In this document: positions 54,642 to 63,659 of the stretch, one piece after another
How the letters are laid out: every line of letters begins with the position of its first letter
Numbering within the stretch: position 1 is the stretch's first letter
NCBI RefSeq assembly: GCF_900105175.1
Contig: NZ_LT629771.1
Coordinates: 2,852,001 to 2,916,000, forward strand
Origin: Jiangella sp. DSM 45060
Lineage (GTDB): Bacteria; Actinomycetota; Actinomycetes; Jiangellales; Jiangellaceae
Length of the DNA: 64,000 nt
Direction: 5' to 3'
The notes under the pieces: generated by a model
Seen by the model: only the letters and a program-made list of their open reading frames with translations
What the model was told of the DNA's origin: nothing
The model's database searches: none
Program-made: the position numbers and the translations under genes

Positions 54642-55406
54642 TCAGCCGACCGCGGCCATGACGTCGTCGGAGACGTCGAAGTTGGCCCACACGTTCTGCA
54701 CGTCGTCGCTGTCTTCGAGGGCGTCGATGAGCCGGAAGATCTTCCGGGCGCCGTCCTCGTCGAGCGGGACGTTGACCGACGGGATGAACGACGACTCGGC
54801 GGAGTCGTAGTCGAGGCCGGCCTGCTGGATGGCGGTGCGGACGGCGACGAGGTCGCTCGCCTCGCTGCGGATCTCGAACGCCTCGCCGAGGTCCTCGACC
54901 TCTTCCGCGCCGGCGTCGAGCACGACCTCGAGGAGGTCGTCCTCGCTGACCGTGCGGCCGCCCTCCTGCGCCGACGGCACGACGACGACGCCCTTGCGGT
55001 CGAACATGTACGACACCGAGCCGGGGTCGGCCATGGAGCCGCCGTTGCGGGTCATGGCGACCCGGACCTCGGAGGCCGCGCGGTTGCGGTTGTCGGTGAG
55101 GCACTCGATGAGCACCGCGACGCCGTTGGGGCCGTAGCCCTCGTACATGATGGTCTGGTACTCGGCCCCGCCGCCCTCGGCGCCGGAGCCGCGCTTGACG
55201 GCGCGGTCGATGTTGTCGTTGGGGACCGACGACTTCTTCGCCTTCTGGATGGCGTCGTAGAGCGTCGGGTTCCCTGCCGGGTCGCCGCCGCCCGTACGGG
55301 CCGCCACCTCGACGTTCTTGATCAGCTTGGCGAAGAGCTTGCCCCGCTTCGCGTCGACCAGGGCCTTCTTGTGCTTGGTGGTCGCCCACTTGGAGTGGCC
55401 GGACAT
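54642..55406 (-). CDS. yebC: YebC/TACO1-family translation or regulatory protein
   Basis: The protein has 254 residues. [43 protein letters not shown] is the invariant start, followed by [12 protein letters not shown] and [28 protein letters not shown]. Family members help ribosomes through polyproline or act as DNA-binding regulators. It lies upstream of ruvC and downstream of pdxT, as in M. tuberculosis Rv2603c. Confidence 0.95.
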   Translation of the reverse strand: MSGHSKWATTKHKKALVDAKRGKLFAKLIKNVEVAARTGGGDPAGNPTLYDAIQKAKKSSVPNDNIDRAVKRGSGAEGGGAEYQTIMYEGYGPNGVAVLIECLTDNRNRAASEVRVAMTRNGGSMADPGSVSYMFDRKGVVVVPSAQEGGRTVSEDDLLEVVLDAGAEEVEDLGEAFEIRSEASDLVAVRTAIQQAGLDYDSAESSFIPSVNVPLDEDGARKIFRLIDALEDSDDVQNVWANFDVSDDVMAAVG

Positions 55407-55412
55407 AAGGGG

Positions 55413-56021
55413 TCAAGCCTCCTTCACGATGTCGAGGAAGAGCGAGTGCACACGCGCGTCCGCGGTCAGTTCCGGGTGGAAGGACGTGGCCAGGAGCCGT
55501 CCCTGCCGGACCGCGACGATATTACCCGGGGTGGCGTCGTCGGCCGAGGCGACGCGGGCGAGGATCTCGACCCCGTCGCCGACTTTCTCGACCCACGGCG
55601 CCCGGATGAACACCGCGTGCAGCGGCTCGGCGCCGAGCGCCGGGAAGTCGAGGTCGGCCTCGAAGGAGTCGACCTGGCGCCCGAACGCGTTGCGGCGCAC
55701 CGTGATGTCCATGCCGCCGACGGTCTCCTGCCCGGCGACGCCGCCCTCGATGCGGTCGGCGAGCAGGATCATGCCGGCGCACGACCCGTAGGCGGGCAGG
55801 CCGGCCGCGATGCGCCTGCGCAGCGGTTCGAGCAGCCCGAACGTCCTGGCCAGCCGCCACATGGTGGTGGACTCGCCGCCGGGCAGCACGATGGCGTCGA
55901 CGGCGGCGAGCTCGGCCGGCGTGCGTACCGGCGTGCTCGCGGCGCCGGCGTCGGCCAGCATGCGCTGATGCTCGCGGACGTCGCCCTGCAGGGCGAGGAC
56001 GCCCACGGTCGGCTGGGTCAC
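55413..56021 (-). CDS. pdxT: Pyridoxal 5'-phosphate synthase glutaminase subunit
   Basis: The protein has 202 residues, a class I glutaminase. The nucleophile Cys is in [22 protein letters not shown] forms the oxyanion region, and the His/Glu pair is in [10 protein letters not shown]. It supplies ammonia to PdxS. The gene lies 6 bp before yebC. A Nudix gene separates it from pdxS. Confidence 0.96.
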   Translation of the reverse strand: MTQPTVGVLALQGDVREHQRMLADAGAASTPVRTPAELAAVDAIVLPGGESTTMWRLARTFGLLEPLRRRIAAGLPAYGSCAGMILLADRIEGGVAGQETVGGMDITVRRNAFGRQVDSFEADLDFPALGAEPLHAVFIRAPWVEKVGDGVEILARVASADDATPGNIVAVRQGRLLATSFHPELTADARVHSLFLDIVKEA

Positions 56022-56069
56022 GGTGCGCCTTTCGTTCGGGTCCGACCGTCGATTTTACCGCCCGCCGGG

Positions 56070-56567
56070 TCAGTCGACCTCATGTCGCACGCCGTCCCAG
56101 CCGTCCTCGAGCAGGCCGCGGACGATCGACGGCAGCGTCGGCGGGTACAGCGGCTCGCCCACCGCTTCGAGCTCGTCGGCCGTGCACCAGCGCAGTTCCG
56201 TCACCGACGCCCGCTCGACATCGGTCCACCCGGACCCGTCGACGTCGGTGGCGCCGGTCAGCCGGGCGTAGAAGAGCACCTCGTCCTGGCGGTACGGCCG
56301 CCCCATGAAGCTGAAGAACGCGGTGCGGGCCGCGACCGGGCCGGACAGTTCGTCCGGCCGGACCCGCAGCCCGCTCTCCTCGAACAGTTCGCGCACGGCG
56401 CCGGCGCGCTCGTCCTCGCCCGGCTCCAGCCCGCCGCCCGGGGTGATCCACCAGACGTTGGACGGGTCGGCCGGGTCGAAGCCGCGCATCAGCAGCACCC
56501 GCCCGGCCTCGTCGAGGACGATCACCCTGGCGGCGTGCCGGACCTCGGGCTCGGGCTGCGCCGTCAC
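56070..56567 (-). CDS. Nudix hydrolase
   Basis: The protein has 165 residues. The Nudix box is complete: GGLEPGEDERAGAVRELFEESG (about residues 45-66; Gly, Glu, Arg-Glu and Glu-Glu positions in place). ARVIVLDEAGRVLLMRGFDP precedes it. The substrate is unknown; hydrolysis of a nucleoside diphosphate derivative is expected. It lies between pdxS and pdxT on the same strand. Confidence 0.93.
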   Translation of the reverse strand: MTAQPEPEVRHAARVIVLDEAGRVLLMRGFDPADPSNVWWITPGGGLEPGEDERAGAVRELFEESGLRVRPDELSGPVAARTAFFSFMGRPYRQDEVLFYARLTGATDVDGSGWTDVERASVTELRWCTADELEAVGEPLYPPTLPSIVRGLLEDGWDGVRHEVD

Positions 56568-56577
56568 CGTCGCGGGG

Positions 56578-57522
56578 TCACCAGCCGCGCTCGGCCAGCC
56601 GGTGCGGCTCGGGCACGTCGGCGACGTTGATGCCGACCATGGCCTCGCCGAGGCCGCGCGACACCTTGGCCAGTGTGTCGGGGTCGTTGTAGAACGTGGT
56701 GGCCTTGACGATGGCCTCGGCCCGGCGGGCGGGGTCGCCGGACTTGAAGATGCCCGACCCCACGAACACGCCTTCGGCGCCGAGCTGCATCATCATGGCG
56801 GCGTCGGCCGGGGTGGCGATGCCGCCGGCGGTGAACAGCACCACCGGGAGCTTGCCGGCCTGCGCGACCTCCTTGACGAGGTCGTACGGCGCCTGCAGCT
56901 CCTTGGCGGCCACGTAGAGCTCGTCCTCGGGCAGCGACGCCAGCCGGGTGATCTGGTCGCGCAGCTGGCGCATGTGCGTCGTCGCGTTCGAGACGTCGCC
57001 GGTGCCGGCCTCGCCCTTGGAGCGGATCATGGCCGCGCCTTCGGCGATGCGGCGCAGCGCCTCGCCCAGGTTCGTCGCGCCGCACACGAACGGCACGGTG
57101 AACTTCCACTTGTCGATGTGGTGCTCGTAGTCGGCCGGGGTGAGCACCTCGGACTCGTCGATGTAGTCGACCCCCAGGCTCTGCAGCACCTGCGCCTCGA
57201 CGAAGTGCCCGATGCGGGCCTTCGCCATGACCGGGATCGACACCGCGTCGATGATGCCGTCGATGAGGTCGGGGTCGCTCATGCGCGCCACCCCACCCTG
57301 AGCGCGGATGTCGGCGGGCACCCGCTCGAGCGCCATGACGGCGACGGCGCCGGCGTCTTCGGCGATGCGGGCCTGCTCGGGCGTGACCACGTCCATGATC
57401 ACGCCACCCTTGAGCATCTCGGCCATGCCACGCTTCACCCGCGCGGTACCGACGGTGGACTGCGTCTCTTCGGACACTGCTGCTCGTACCCCATGAGTCG
57501 ACGGAGTGGTGGACAGCACCAT
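56578..57522 (-). CDS. pdxS: Pyridoxal 5'-phosphate synthase lyase subunit
   Basis: ATG 57522 (GAGG 7 bp upstream) gives 314 residues. [36 protein letters not shown], the catalytic Lys of [12 protein letters not shown] and the [10 protein letters not shown] phosphate loop are diagnostic. It condenses ribose 5-phosphate, glyceraldehyde 3-phosphate and ammonia into PLP. A GTG at 57477 would remove 15 residues but has no ribosome-binding site. A repeat-rich gap lies upstream. Confidence 0.95.
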   Translation of the reverse strand: MVLSTTPSTHGVRAAVSEETQSTVGTARVKRGMAEMLKGGVIMDVVTPEQARIAEDAGAVAVMALERVPADIRAQGGVARMSDPDLIDGIIDAVSIPVMAKARIGHFVEAQVLQSLGVDYIDESEVLTPADYEHHIDKWKFTVPFVCGATNLGEALRRIAEGAAMIRSKGEAGTGDVSNATTHMRQLRDQITRLASLPEDELYVAAKELQAPYDLVKEVAQAGKLPVVLFTAGGIATPADAAMMMQLGAEGVFVGSGIFKSGDPARRAEAIVKATTFYNDPDTLAKVSRGLGEAMVGINVADVPEPHRLAERGW

Positions 57523-57586
57523 GGTACGTCCTCGGAGGTGACACCCTCGCGCCCGATTCCGGCCAGTGGACCCCCGCCAGGTTCGC

Positions 57587-57879
57587 GCGACGTTGTCGGT
57601 GCCCGCCCGTAGGGTGGGCCCCACCCGGGCCGGGAGGGGTCGACCTACCACCGGATCCGTGAGCTGGAACACCACCTACGGCCAGTGAGCGGCCGGCGAC
57701 CAACGAGTCCAGCGGAGCCGGTAGCCAAAACCCGAGCCGACCCGACGGCGGCCAGCGGGCAAGAGCCGAGCGAAGCCGGTAGCCGAAACCCCACCCACGG
57801 CCAGTGCGCGGCCAGCGGACCCCACCCCCCACAGAGGTAGGAGCCGGGCCCATCTTCCGGCCGGCCCCCTGACGCTGCT
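57587..57879 (+). repeat. Intergenic repeat element, copy A, with PafBC-type promoter motif
   Basis: This lies in the 407-bp gap upstream of pdxS. Its first 60 bp (57587-57646) are the reverse complement of 44128-44187 with one mismatch. The middle has repeats of AGCGGAGCCGGTAGCC and GTGAGCGGCC-type units also present in copy B. The far end (57841-57879) matches copy B at about 36/39, and weaker similarity runs on to about 57910. No gene is evident. The rest of the gap (57523-57586, 57880-57929) contains nothing I can assign. Confidence 0.8.
57593..57615 (+). promoter_or_regulatory. PafBC-type DNA-damage promoter motif (copy A)
   Basis: TTGTCGGTG (57593-57601), eight bases, TAGGGT (57610-57615) matches TTGTCRGTG-N8-TANNNT. 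It points rightward, into the repeat and against the leftward genes that follow, so it does not drive a known gene. Antisense or noncoding transcription is possible. Confidence 0.6.
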
Positions 57880-57929
57880 AATCCGGGGGGCCCGGGCTGC
57901 GCCGGGTCAATCAACGAGGGCCCGGCCGA

Positions 57930-58472
57930 CTACTCGGAAGCCAACCCCCGCGGCACCGTGTCATCCAGCTCGACGGTCTCCGGCATGGGCGCGTAGCCGG
58001 CCAGCCGGAGCCACCGCACGAACGCCTTCCGCCGCAGCCTCACCGCACCCCGCACCAGCTCGTTGTGGAACCGCCGTGCGTGCGCCGCCCGCCGGCAGGC
58101 CATCGCCAGTTCCTCCAGCGCTGCTTCGGCGGCCGGGTCGGAACGCAGCGGCTCGAGGTCCGCGGGGTCGTCCAGCACGGCTGTCAGCACCGCGGTGAGG
58201 TCGCTCTCGGCCTGGTACCGCTCCGTGCCCTCGGCGGCGGTCCGGGCCCGCGAGGCCGCGTCGGCCAGAGCGACCGACGAGGCGGGGTCGAGCAGCCCGG
58301 CCGTCGCGAGGTCGAGCACCGACCCGGACCGCCGCAGCAATTCGGCGTCGAGCACGGCCCGCGACGCCTCCAGGCGCGCGTGCCGCCGGTCCAGCCGGCC
58401 GGCCGTCCAGGACAGGTAGACGCCCAGGGCGGCGAGGACGGCGATGGTGACGAACAGCCATTCCCAGTTCAC
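57930..58472 (-). CDS. Membrane-anchored helical protein of unknown function (LemA-like)
   Basis: GTG 58472 gives 180 residues. One N-terminal membrane helix (WEWLFVTIAVLAALGVYLSW) is followed by a long helical region rich in Ala, Arg and Leu. The helix, RLDRRHARLEASRAVLDAELLRR and the later HNELVRGAVRLRRK resemble the LemA plan, but I cannot claim membership. Its start overlaps the pimA stop (GTGA), so it is translated with the phosphatidylinositol mannoside genes and may act at the same membrane. Confidence 0.75.
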   Translation of the reverse strand: MNWEWLFVTIAVLAALGVYLSWTAGRLDRRHARLEASRAVLDAELLRRSGSVLDLATAGLLDPASSVALADAASRARTAAEGTERYQAESDLTAVLTAVLDDPADLEPLRSDPAAEAALEELAMACRRAAHARRFHNELVRGAVRLRRKAFVRWLRLAGYAPMPETVELDDTVPRGLASE

Positions 58473-59608
58473 GGCAGCCCCGGCAGCTTGAAGGTGTGCC
58501 CGCCGGACCCGACGGCGACAGCCATCTCGTAGACGGCCAGCACCTCGTCGGCGACCCGGGACCAGTCGTAGCGGCGCACGCCCAGCGACGCGGCCGCGCG
58601 GTAGCGGGCCCGCCGCGCGGGGTCGCCGAGCAGCGCGATGGCCTCGTCGGCCAGCGCGGACGAGTCGCCGACGGGCATCAGCGCGCCCAGGCGGCCGCCG
58701 TCCAGCACGGCCTGGAACGCCTCGAGGTCGCTGGACAGCACCGGCGCTCCGGCCGCCATGGCCTCGGCCAGGACGATGCCGAACGACTCGCCGCCGATGT
58801 GCGGCGCGACGTAGATGTCGCTGCTGGCCAGCATCGCCGCCTTGTCGTCGTCGCTGACGCCGCCCAGGAACTCGACGGCGTCGCGGTAGCGCGGGTCGAT
58901 GCCGCGGCGGATGTCCTCGATCTCGCCCCGCCCGGCCACCAGCAGCCGCGTCTTCGGGAACGCGTCGTGGATGGCCGGCCACGCCTTGAGCAGCACCTGC
59001 AGGCCCTTGCGCGGCTCGTCCAGCCGCCCGAGGAACGACAGCGTCCCCTCCTCCGACCGCCACTCCTCGCGCGCGGGGACGGCGAACCGGTCGACGAACA
59101 GGCCGTTCGGGATGAGGACGGCGTCGACGCCCAGGTGCTGGACGACGGTGCGGCGGGCCTCCTCGGAGACGGCGATGTGGGCGGTGAACTTCTCGAACGC
59201 CGACTTCAGGATGCCCTGCGCCGCGCTCATCGCCCGCGACCGCCGCATGGCCGAGTGCGACGTCGCGACGATCGGCACCTCGGCCCACAGCGTCGTGATC
59301 AGGCCCAGCGACAGCGACGCCGGCTCGTGCACGTGCACGACGTCGAAGTCGCCGTCGACCAGCCAGCGGCGCACCCGCGCGGCGATGCGCGGCCCGAACG
59401 CGACCCGTGCCACCGACCCGTTGTACGGGATCGCCAACGGCCGCCCGACGGTGGTGACGTACGGCGGCAGGTCGTCGTCGTCATCGCCGGGCGCCAGGAC
59501 GGAGACCTTGTGCCCGCGGGAGGTCAGTTCCTCGGTGAAGTCGCGGATGTGCACCTGGACGCCGCCCGGGACGTCCCACGAGTACGGGCAGGCGATGCCG
59601 ACCTTCAC
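58469..59608 (-). CDS. pimA: Phosphatidylinositol alpha-mannosyltransferase
   Basis: GTG 59608 gives 379 residues of a GT4 (GT-B) enzyme. VGIACPYSWDVPGGVQVHIRDF holds the Gly-rich acceptor loop and HSAMRRSRAM the membrane-binding basic helix. SFLGRLDEPRKGL starts the GDP-mannose domain, and GGESFGIVLAEAMAAGAPVL contains the ExFG/E motif. It adds the first mannose to phosphatidylinositol on the cytoplasmic face. It is coupled by GTGA to the acyltransferase gene, as in Rv2610c-Rv2611c. Confidence 0.93.
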   Translation of the reverse strand: MKVGIACPYSWDVPGGVQVHIRDFTEELTSRGHKVSVLAPGDDDDDLPPYVTTVGRPLAIPYNGSVARVAFGPRIAARVRRWLVDGDFDVVHVHEPASLSLGLITTLWAEVPIVATSHSAMRRSRAMSAAQGILKSAFEKFTAHIAVSEEARRTVVQHLGVDAVLIPNGLFVDRFAVPAREEWRSEEGTLSFLGRLDEPRKGLQVLLKAWPAIHDAFPKTRLLVAGRGEIEDIRRGIDPRYRDAVEFLGGVSDDDKAAMLASSDIYVAPHIGGESFGIVLAEAMAAGAPVLSSDLEAFQAVLDGGRLGALMPVGDSSALADEAIALLGDPARRARYRAAASLGVRRYDWSRVADEVLAVYEMAVAVGSGGHTFKLPGLP

Positions 59609-60534
59609 GGCGCCACCTGCTGGGGCCGCCGCCGCGGGTCGTTGATGTCGAGGTCGGCCAGGAACAGCCGCTGGGTCATGTGCCAGTCCTCCGGGTTGGC
59701 CCGGATGCCGACCTCGAAGGCGTCGGCGATCCGCTGCGTCATGGTGACCAGCCGCTCGCCGCGCTCCTCCGGTGGGTCGATCGGCTCGTGGAACCGGATG
59801 ACCAGGCGGTGCTCCGGCTCGTGGCCCTCGTACGACAGCGTGACGGGGATCAGCGCGGCCCCGGTGCGCAGGGCCAGCATGGCGCTGCCGGCCGGCATGC
59901 GGGTCGGCTCGCCGAACAGGGTGACGGGGATGCCGCGGCGCGACAGGTCCCGCTCGGCCGGCAGGCACACCAGCCCGCCGCGGTTCAGGTGCTCGGACAG
60001 CGCGCTCATGACGCCGTCGCCGCCCAGCGGGTGCACCGTCATGCCCAGCGCCTCGCGGTAGGTGACGAACCGCTCGTACAGCGCCTCCGGGCGCAGCCGC
60101 TCGGCCACCGTCGCCAGCGGGGCGCCGGTGAGGCAGGCCCACGCGCCGGCCCAGTCCCAGTTGCCCATGTGCGGCAGCGGGACGACGACGCCGCGGCCGG
60201 CGGCCAGGGCGTCGCGCAGCCGGTACTCGTCGACGACGCGCACGCGGTCGAGGATGCGCTCGTGGCTCCATTCGGACATGCGGAACGCGTCGCACCAGTA
60301 CCGCATGTACGAGCGGGCGCCCAGGCGGGTCAGCTCGCGCAGTTCGTCGGGGTCGTACTTGCTCACGCGGGCGAGGTTCAGCTCCAGCCGCCGCACCGAG
60401 GGGCTGCGGCGGCGCCAGAAGAAGTCGGCGATGGTCCGGAACGAGCGGTACGCGGCCCGTTCCGGCATGTGCTGCACCGCCTTCCAGCCGGTGCTGTAGA
60501 GCCACAGCTGGCGACGGTCGCCGAACGTACTCAC
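59605..60534 (-). CDS. Phosphatidylinositol mannoside acyltransferase (LpxL/HtrB type)
   Basis: GTG 60534 gives 309 residues. The HX4D catalytic motif is HMGNWD, with the later LCLPAERDLSRRGIPVTLFG and SAMLALRTGAALIPVTL typical of bacterial lipid A-type acyltransferases. The position between pgsA and pimA equals Rv2611c, which acylates the mannose on position 6. GTGA overlaps join it to both neighbours. Confidence 0.92.
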   Translation of the reverse strand: MSTFGDRRQLWLYSTGWKAVQHMPERAAYRSFRTIADFFWRRRSPSVRRLELNLARVSKYDPDELRELTRLGARSYMRYWCDAFRMSEWSHERILDRVRVVDEYRLRDALAAGRGVVVPLPHMGNWDWAGAWACLTGAPLATVAERLRPEALYERFVTYREALGMTVHPLGGDGVMSALSEHLNRGGLVCLPAERDLSRRGIPVTLFGEPTRMPAGSAMLALRTGAALIPVTLSYEGHEPEHRLVIRFHEPIDPPEERGERLVTMTQRIADAFEVGIRANPEDWHMTQRLFLADLDINDPRRRPQQVAP

Positions 60535-61142
60535 TCCAGGGCCGCCTGCCGCCGCACGGTGTCGACGCGGTGCCACACGGTCCACGCGCTGGCCGCCGTC
60601 AGCGCCCACAGCAGCACCTCGAGCACCACGACGGGGAGGTCGAGCAGGCCGACCAGCCCGGTGACGACGAGGATGGCGACCAGCCGGTCGGCCCGCTCGG
60701 CGATGCCGCCGCCGGCGGTGTAGCCGAGGCTCTCGGCCCGCGCCTTCGCGTAGGAGACGACGGCGCCCAGCGTGAGGCAGGCGATCAGCAGCCCCACCAT
60801 GCGCAGGTTGTCGCCGTCGCCGGCGAACCACATCGCGAGACCGCCGAAGATCGCGGCGTCGCCGAAGCGGTCCAGCGTGGAGTCGAGGAACGCCCCCCAC
60901 TTGCTGGTACGGCCCTGTAGCCGCGCCATGATGCCGTCGATGTTGTCGAAGAACACGAACGCCGTGATGAACAGCGTTCCCCAGAGGAACTCGCCCTGCG
61001 GGTAGAAGATCAGCGCACCGGCGACCACGCCGAGGGTGCCGATGACCGTCACCGCATCCGGGCCCAGCCCCAGTCGCAGCATCCCGCGCGCCGCAGGGGT
61101 CAGGATGCGGGTCGAATAGACCCGGGTGTACTTGTCGAGCAT
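60531..61142 (-). CDS. pgsA: CDP-alcohol phosphatidyltransferase (phosphatidylinositol phosphate synthase)
   Basis: ATG 61142 gives 203 residues with about six membrane helices. The CDP-alcohol motif is present as DGIMARLQGRTSKWGAFLDSTLDRFGD, i.e. DG-x2-AR-x8-G-x3-D-x3-D. The first position of the operon with the acyltransferase and pimA identifies it as the inositol-phosphate enzyme (Rv2612c position) rather than a PGP synthase. It makes the phosphatidylinositol precursor. Confidence 0.92.
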   Translation of the reverse strand: MLDKYTRVYSTRILTPAARGMLRLGLGPDAVTVIGTLGVVAGALIFYPQGEFLWGTLFITAFVFFDNIDGIMARLQGRTSKWGAFLDSTLDRFGDAAIFGGLAMWFAGDGDNLRMVGLLIACLTLGAVVSYAKARAESLGYTAGGGIAERADRLVAILVVTGLVGLLDLPVVVLEVLLWALTAASAWTVWHRVDTVRRQAALE

Positions 61143-61349
61143 CGCCCGTCCGTTCGACTCCAGTCCGAAACCGGCCCGCTGGTTGAGCGGCACCCGGCGC
61201 CGCCATGCTACTGGCGATATGCCGATCACCCTTGCGCATCCACGCCTCCGGCAGCAAAGTGGCCATCACCACACCAACAAACCGCGGCGGCGCAACGAGG
61301 CGCTGGAACCGCCGGGCCGCGCGTCGCCTGCGAGGCAGGAGGCTGGCGC

Positions 61350-63482
61350 ATGGCGACACGGCACCAGACGGGAGAACAGTCCGACGCCGGAGGCGTACCT
61401 CCGGCCGACGGGGTCGACGTCCGCAACGTCGCCCTCGTCGGCCCGACCTCCTCCGGCAAGACCACGCTGGTCGAGGCCCTCCTCGTCGCGTCCGGGACGA
61501 TCCACCGGGCCGGGCGGGTCGAGGACGGCACCACCGTGAGCGACCACGACGAGAGCGAGATCCGCCAGCAACGGTCGGTCGGTCTCGCGATCGCCCCGCT
61601 GCTGTACGAGCAGACGAAGATCAACCTGCTGGACACCCCCGGGTACGCCGATTTCGTCGGCGACCTGCGGGCCGGGCTGCGCGGCGCCGACTGCGCCCTG
61701 TTCGTCGTCTCGACCGCGGAACCCATCGACGGCACGACGCGGCTGCTCTGGGCCGAGTGCGAGGCGGTCCGCATGCCGCGCGCCGTCGTCCTCACCAAGC
61801 TCGACCACCCCCGCTCCGACTACGCCGGCACGCTGGCCGCCATCCGCGACGGCTTCGGCGACAAGGTGCTGCCCCTCTACCTGCCCAGCGGGACCGACGC
61901 GCTGGTCGGCCTGCTCAGCGAGCGGGTCTTCACCTACGACGGGGGCCGCCGCGCCGAGCGCGCCCCGTCCGACGACGAGGCCGTGCTGCTGGAGGAGGCC
62001 CGCGGCGAGCTGATCGAGGGCATCATCGAGGAGTCCGAGGACGAGACGCTGATGGAGCGCTACCTCGGCGGCGAGCACATCGAGCTGAAGGTGCTGGTCG
62101 ACGACCTCGAACGGGCGGTCGCGCGGGCGTCGTTCCACCCGGTCATCCCGGTGTGCGCCGCGTCCGGCCTGGGCACGCAGGAGCTGCTGGAGGTCATCGC
62201 GGGTGGCTTCCCCTCCCCCGCCGAGCACCCGTTGCCCGAGGTCACGACGGTGACCGGCACCCCGCGCGACGGCATCAGCGCCGACCCGGCCGGCCCGCTG
62301 CTGGCCGAGGTGGTCAAGACCACGTCCGACCCGTACGTCGGCCGCGTCAGCCTGGTCCGGGTGTTCTCCGGCACGCTGCGCCCCGACCAGACGGTGCACG
62401 TCTCCGGCCATTTCCTCGCCGATCGCGGCCACGAGGAGCACGACGAGGACGAGCGCATCGGCGCGCTGTCCTGTCCGCTCGGCAAGACCCAGCGGCCGGT
62501 CGCCGAGGCGCACGCCGGCGACATCGTCGCGATCGCCAAGCTGTCCGGCGCCGAGACCGGCGACACGCTCTCGGCGAAGGACGACCCGCTGCTCATGCGG
62601 CCGTGGACGATGCCCGAGCCGCTGCTGCCGTTCGCGATCGTCCCGTCCGCCAAGGCCGACGAGGACAAGCTGGTGCTGGGCCTCTCCCGGCTGGTCGCGG
62701 AGGACCCGACGCTGCGGGTGGAGAACAACGGCGAGACGCACCAGCTGGTGCTGTGGACGATGGGCGAGGCGCACGCCGACCTCGTCCTCGACCGGCTGCG
62801 GACCCGCCACGGCGTCCACGTCGACACCGTCGCGCTGCGGGTGCCGCTGCGCGAGACGCTGGCCGGCAAGGCGAACGGCCGCGGCCGCCACGTCAAGCAG
62901 TCCGGCGGGCACGGCCAGTACGCCGTCTGCGAGATCGAGGTCGAGCCGCTCCCCGAGGGCGGCGGCTTCGAGTTCGTCGACAAGGTCGTCGGCGGCTCCG
63001 TCCCGCGCCAGTTCATCCCCTCCGTCGAGAAGGGCGTGCGGGCGCAGATGGAGCGCGGCACCGTCGCCGGCTACCCGATGGTCGACATCAAGGTCACCCT
63101 GTACGACGGCAAGGCGCACAGCGTCGACTCGTCCGACATGGCCTTCCAGACCGCGGGCGGCCTGGCGCTGCGCGAGGCGGCGTCGGCGGCCGGGGTGAGC
63201 CTGCTGGAGCCGGTCGACGAGATCGCCGTCATGATCCCGGACGACTACGTGGGCGCCGTCATGGGCGACCTCGCCGGACGACGCGGCCGGGTGCTCGGCA
63301 CCGACACGGTGGGCTCCGGGCGGACGGTGGTGCGTGCCGACGTGCCGCAGACGGAGATCGTCCGCTACGCCATCGACCTGCGCGCCATGAGCCACGGCAC
63401 CGGCACGTTCACCAGGCGCTACGCCCGCTACGAGCCGATGCCGCACAACCTCGCCGCCAAGGTGACGGCGGACGGACCCTAG
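61350..63482 (+). CDS. Elongation factor G-like GTPase (EF-G2 type)
   Basis: The protein has 710 residues. G1 is GPTSSGKTT, G3 DTPGYADF and G4 TKLD (NKxD in true EF-G). The switch I region reads RQQRSVGLAI in place of the KERGITI motif. Domains II to V follow (PYVGRVSLVRVFSGTL, GRGRHVKQSGGHGQYAVCEIEVEPL, MGDLAGRRGRVLG). These changes mark the actinobacterial EF-G2 branch, whose role in translation is uncertain. It is divergent from pgsA, and a strong terminator follows. Confidence 0.92.
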   Translation: MATRHQTGEQSDAGGVPPADGVDVRNVALVGPTSSGKTTLVEALLVASGTIHRAGRVEDGTTVSDHDESEIRQQRSVGLAIAPLLYEQTKINLLDTPGYADFVGDLRAGLRGADCALFVVSTAEPIDGTTRLLWAECEAVRMPRAVVLTKLDHPRSDYAGTLAAIRDGFGDKVLPLYLPSGTDALVGLLSERVFTYDGGRRAERAPSDDEAVLLEEARGELIEGIIEESEDETLMERYLGGEHIELKVLVDDLERAVARASFHPVIPVCAASGLGTQELLEVIAGGFPSPAEHPLPEVTTVTGTPRDGISADPAGPLLAEVVKTTSDPYVGRVSLVRVFSGTLRPDQTVHVSGHFLADRGHEEHDEDERIGALSCPLGKTQRPVAEAHAGDIVAIAKLSGAETGDTLSAKDDPLLMRPWTMPEPLLPFAIVPSAKADEDKLVLGLSRLVAEDPTLRVENNGETHQLVLWTMGEAHADLVLDRLRTRHGVHVDTVALRVPLRETLAGKANGRGRHVKQSGGHGQYAVCEIEVEPLPEGGGFEFVDKVVGGSVPRQFIPSVEKGVRAQMERGTVAGYPMVDIKVTLYDGKAHSVDSSDMAFQTAGGLALREAASAAGVSLLEPVDEIAVMIPDDYVGAVMGDLAGRRGRVLGTDTVGSGRTVVRADVPQTEIVRYAIDLRAMSHGTGTFTRRYARYEPMPHNLAAKVTADGP

Positions 63483-63491
63483 GACCTGGAC

Positions 63492-63512
63492 TCGGCCGGC
63501 CCCGCCGGCCGA
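63492..63512 (+). terminator. Terminator hairpin after the EF-G-like gene
   Basis: TCGGCCGGC and GCCGGCCGA form a perfect 9-bp stem with a 3-base loop, 10 bp after the stop codon. Confidence 0.8.
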
Positions 63513-63532
63513 CGGGAGTACTGTTCCGGCGC

Positions 63533-63568
63533 GGTGACCTCAGCGCCAACTGTTGGCACGGGTGTCAC
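63533..63568. repeat. Nested palindrome in the intergenic region
   Basis: GCCAACTGTTGGC (63545-63557) is a perfect 13-bp palindrome. It lies inside outer arms GGTGAC (63533-63538) and GTCACC (63563-63568). It may be an operator or a second hairpin between the convergent EF-G-like and peptidase genes. Confidence 0.45.
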
Positions 63569-63659
63569 CCCGCCGCCCGCCACCACCCGGGAGCCTGCAT
63601 CTGACCCGCCCCGCCGAGGGCATGCCCATCATCTGGGACTGGCCAGAGGACTCACGCCA

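Noticed and set aside
57645-57914. A short leftward open frame inside repeat copy A with a translation similar to one in copy B.
   Set aside because: The similarity comes from the shared DNA repeat. It has no ribosome-binding site, and the frame is not preserved across copy B's insertion.
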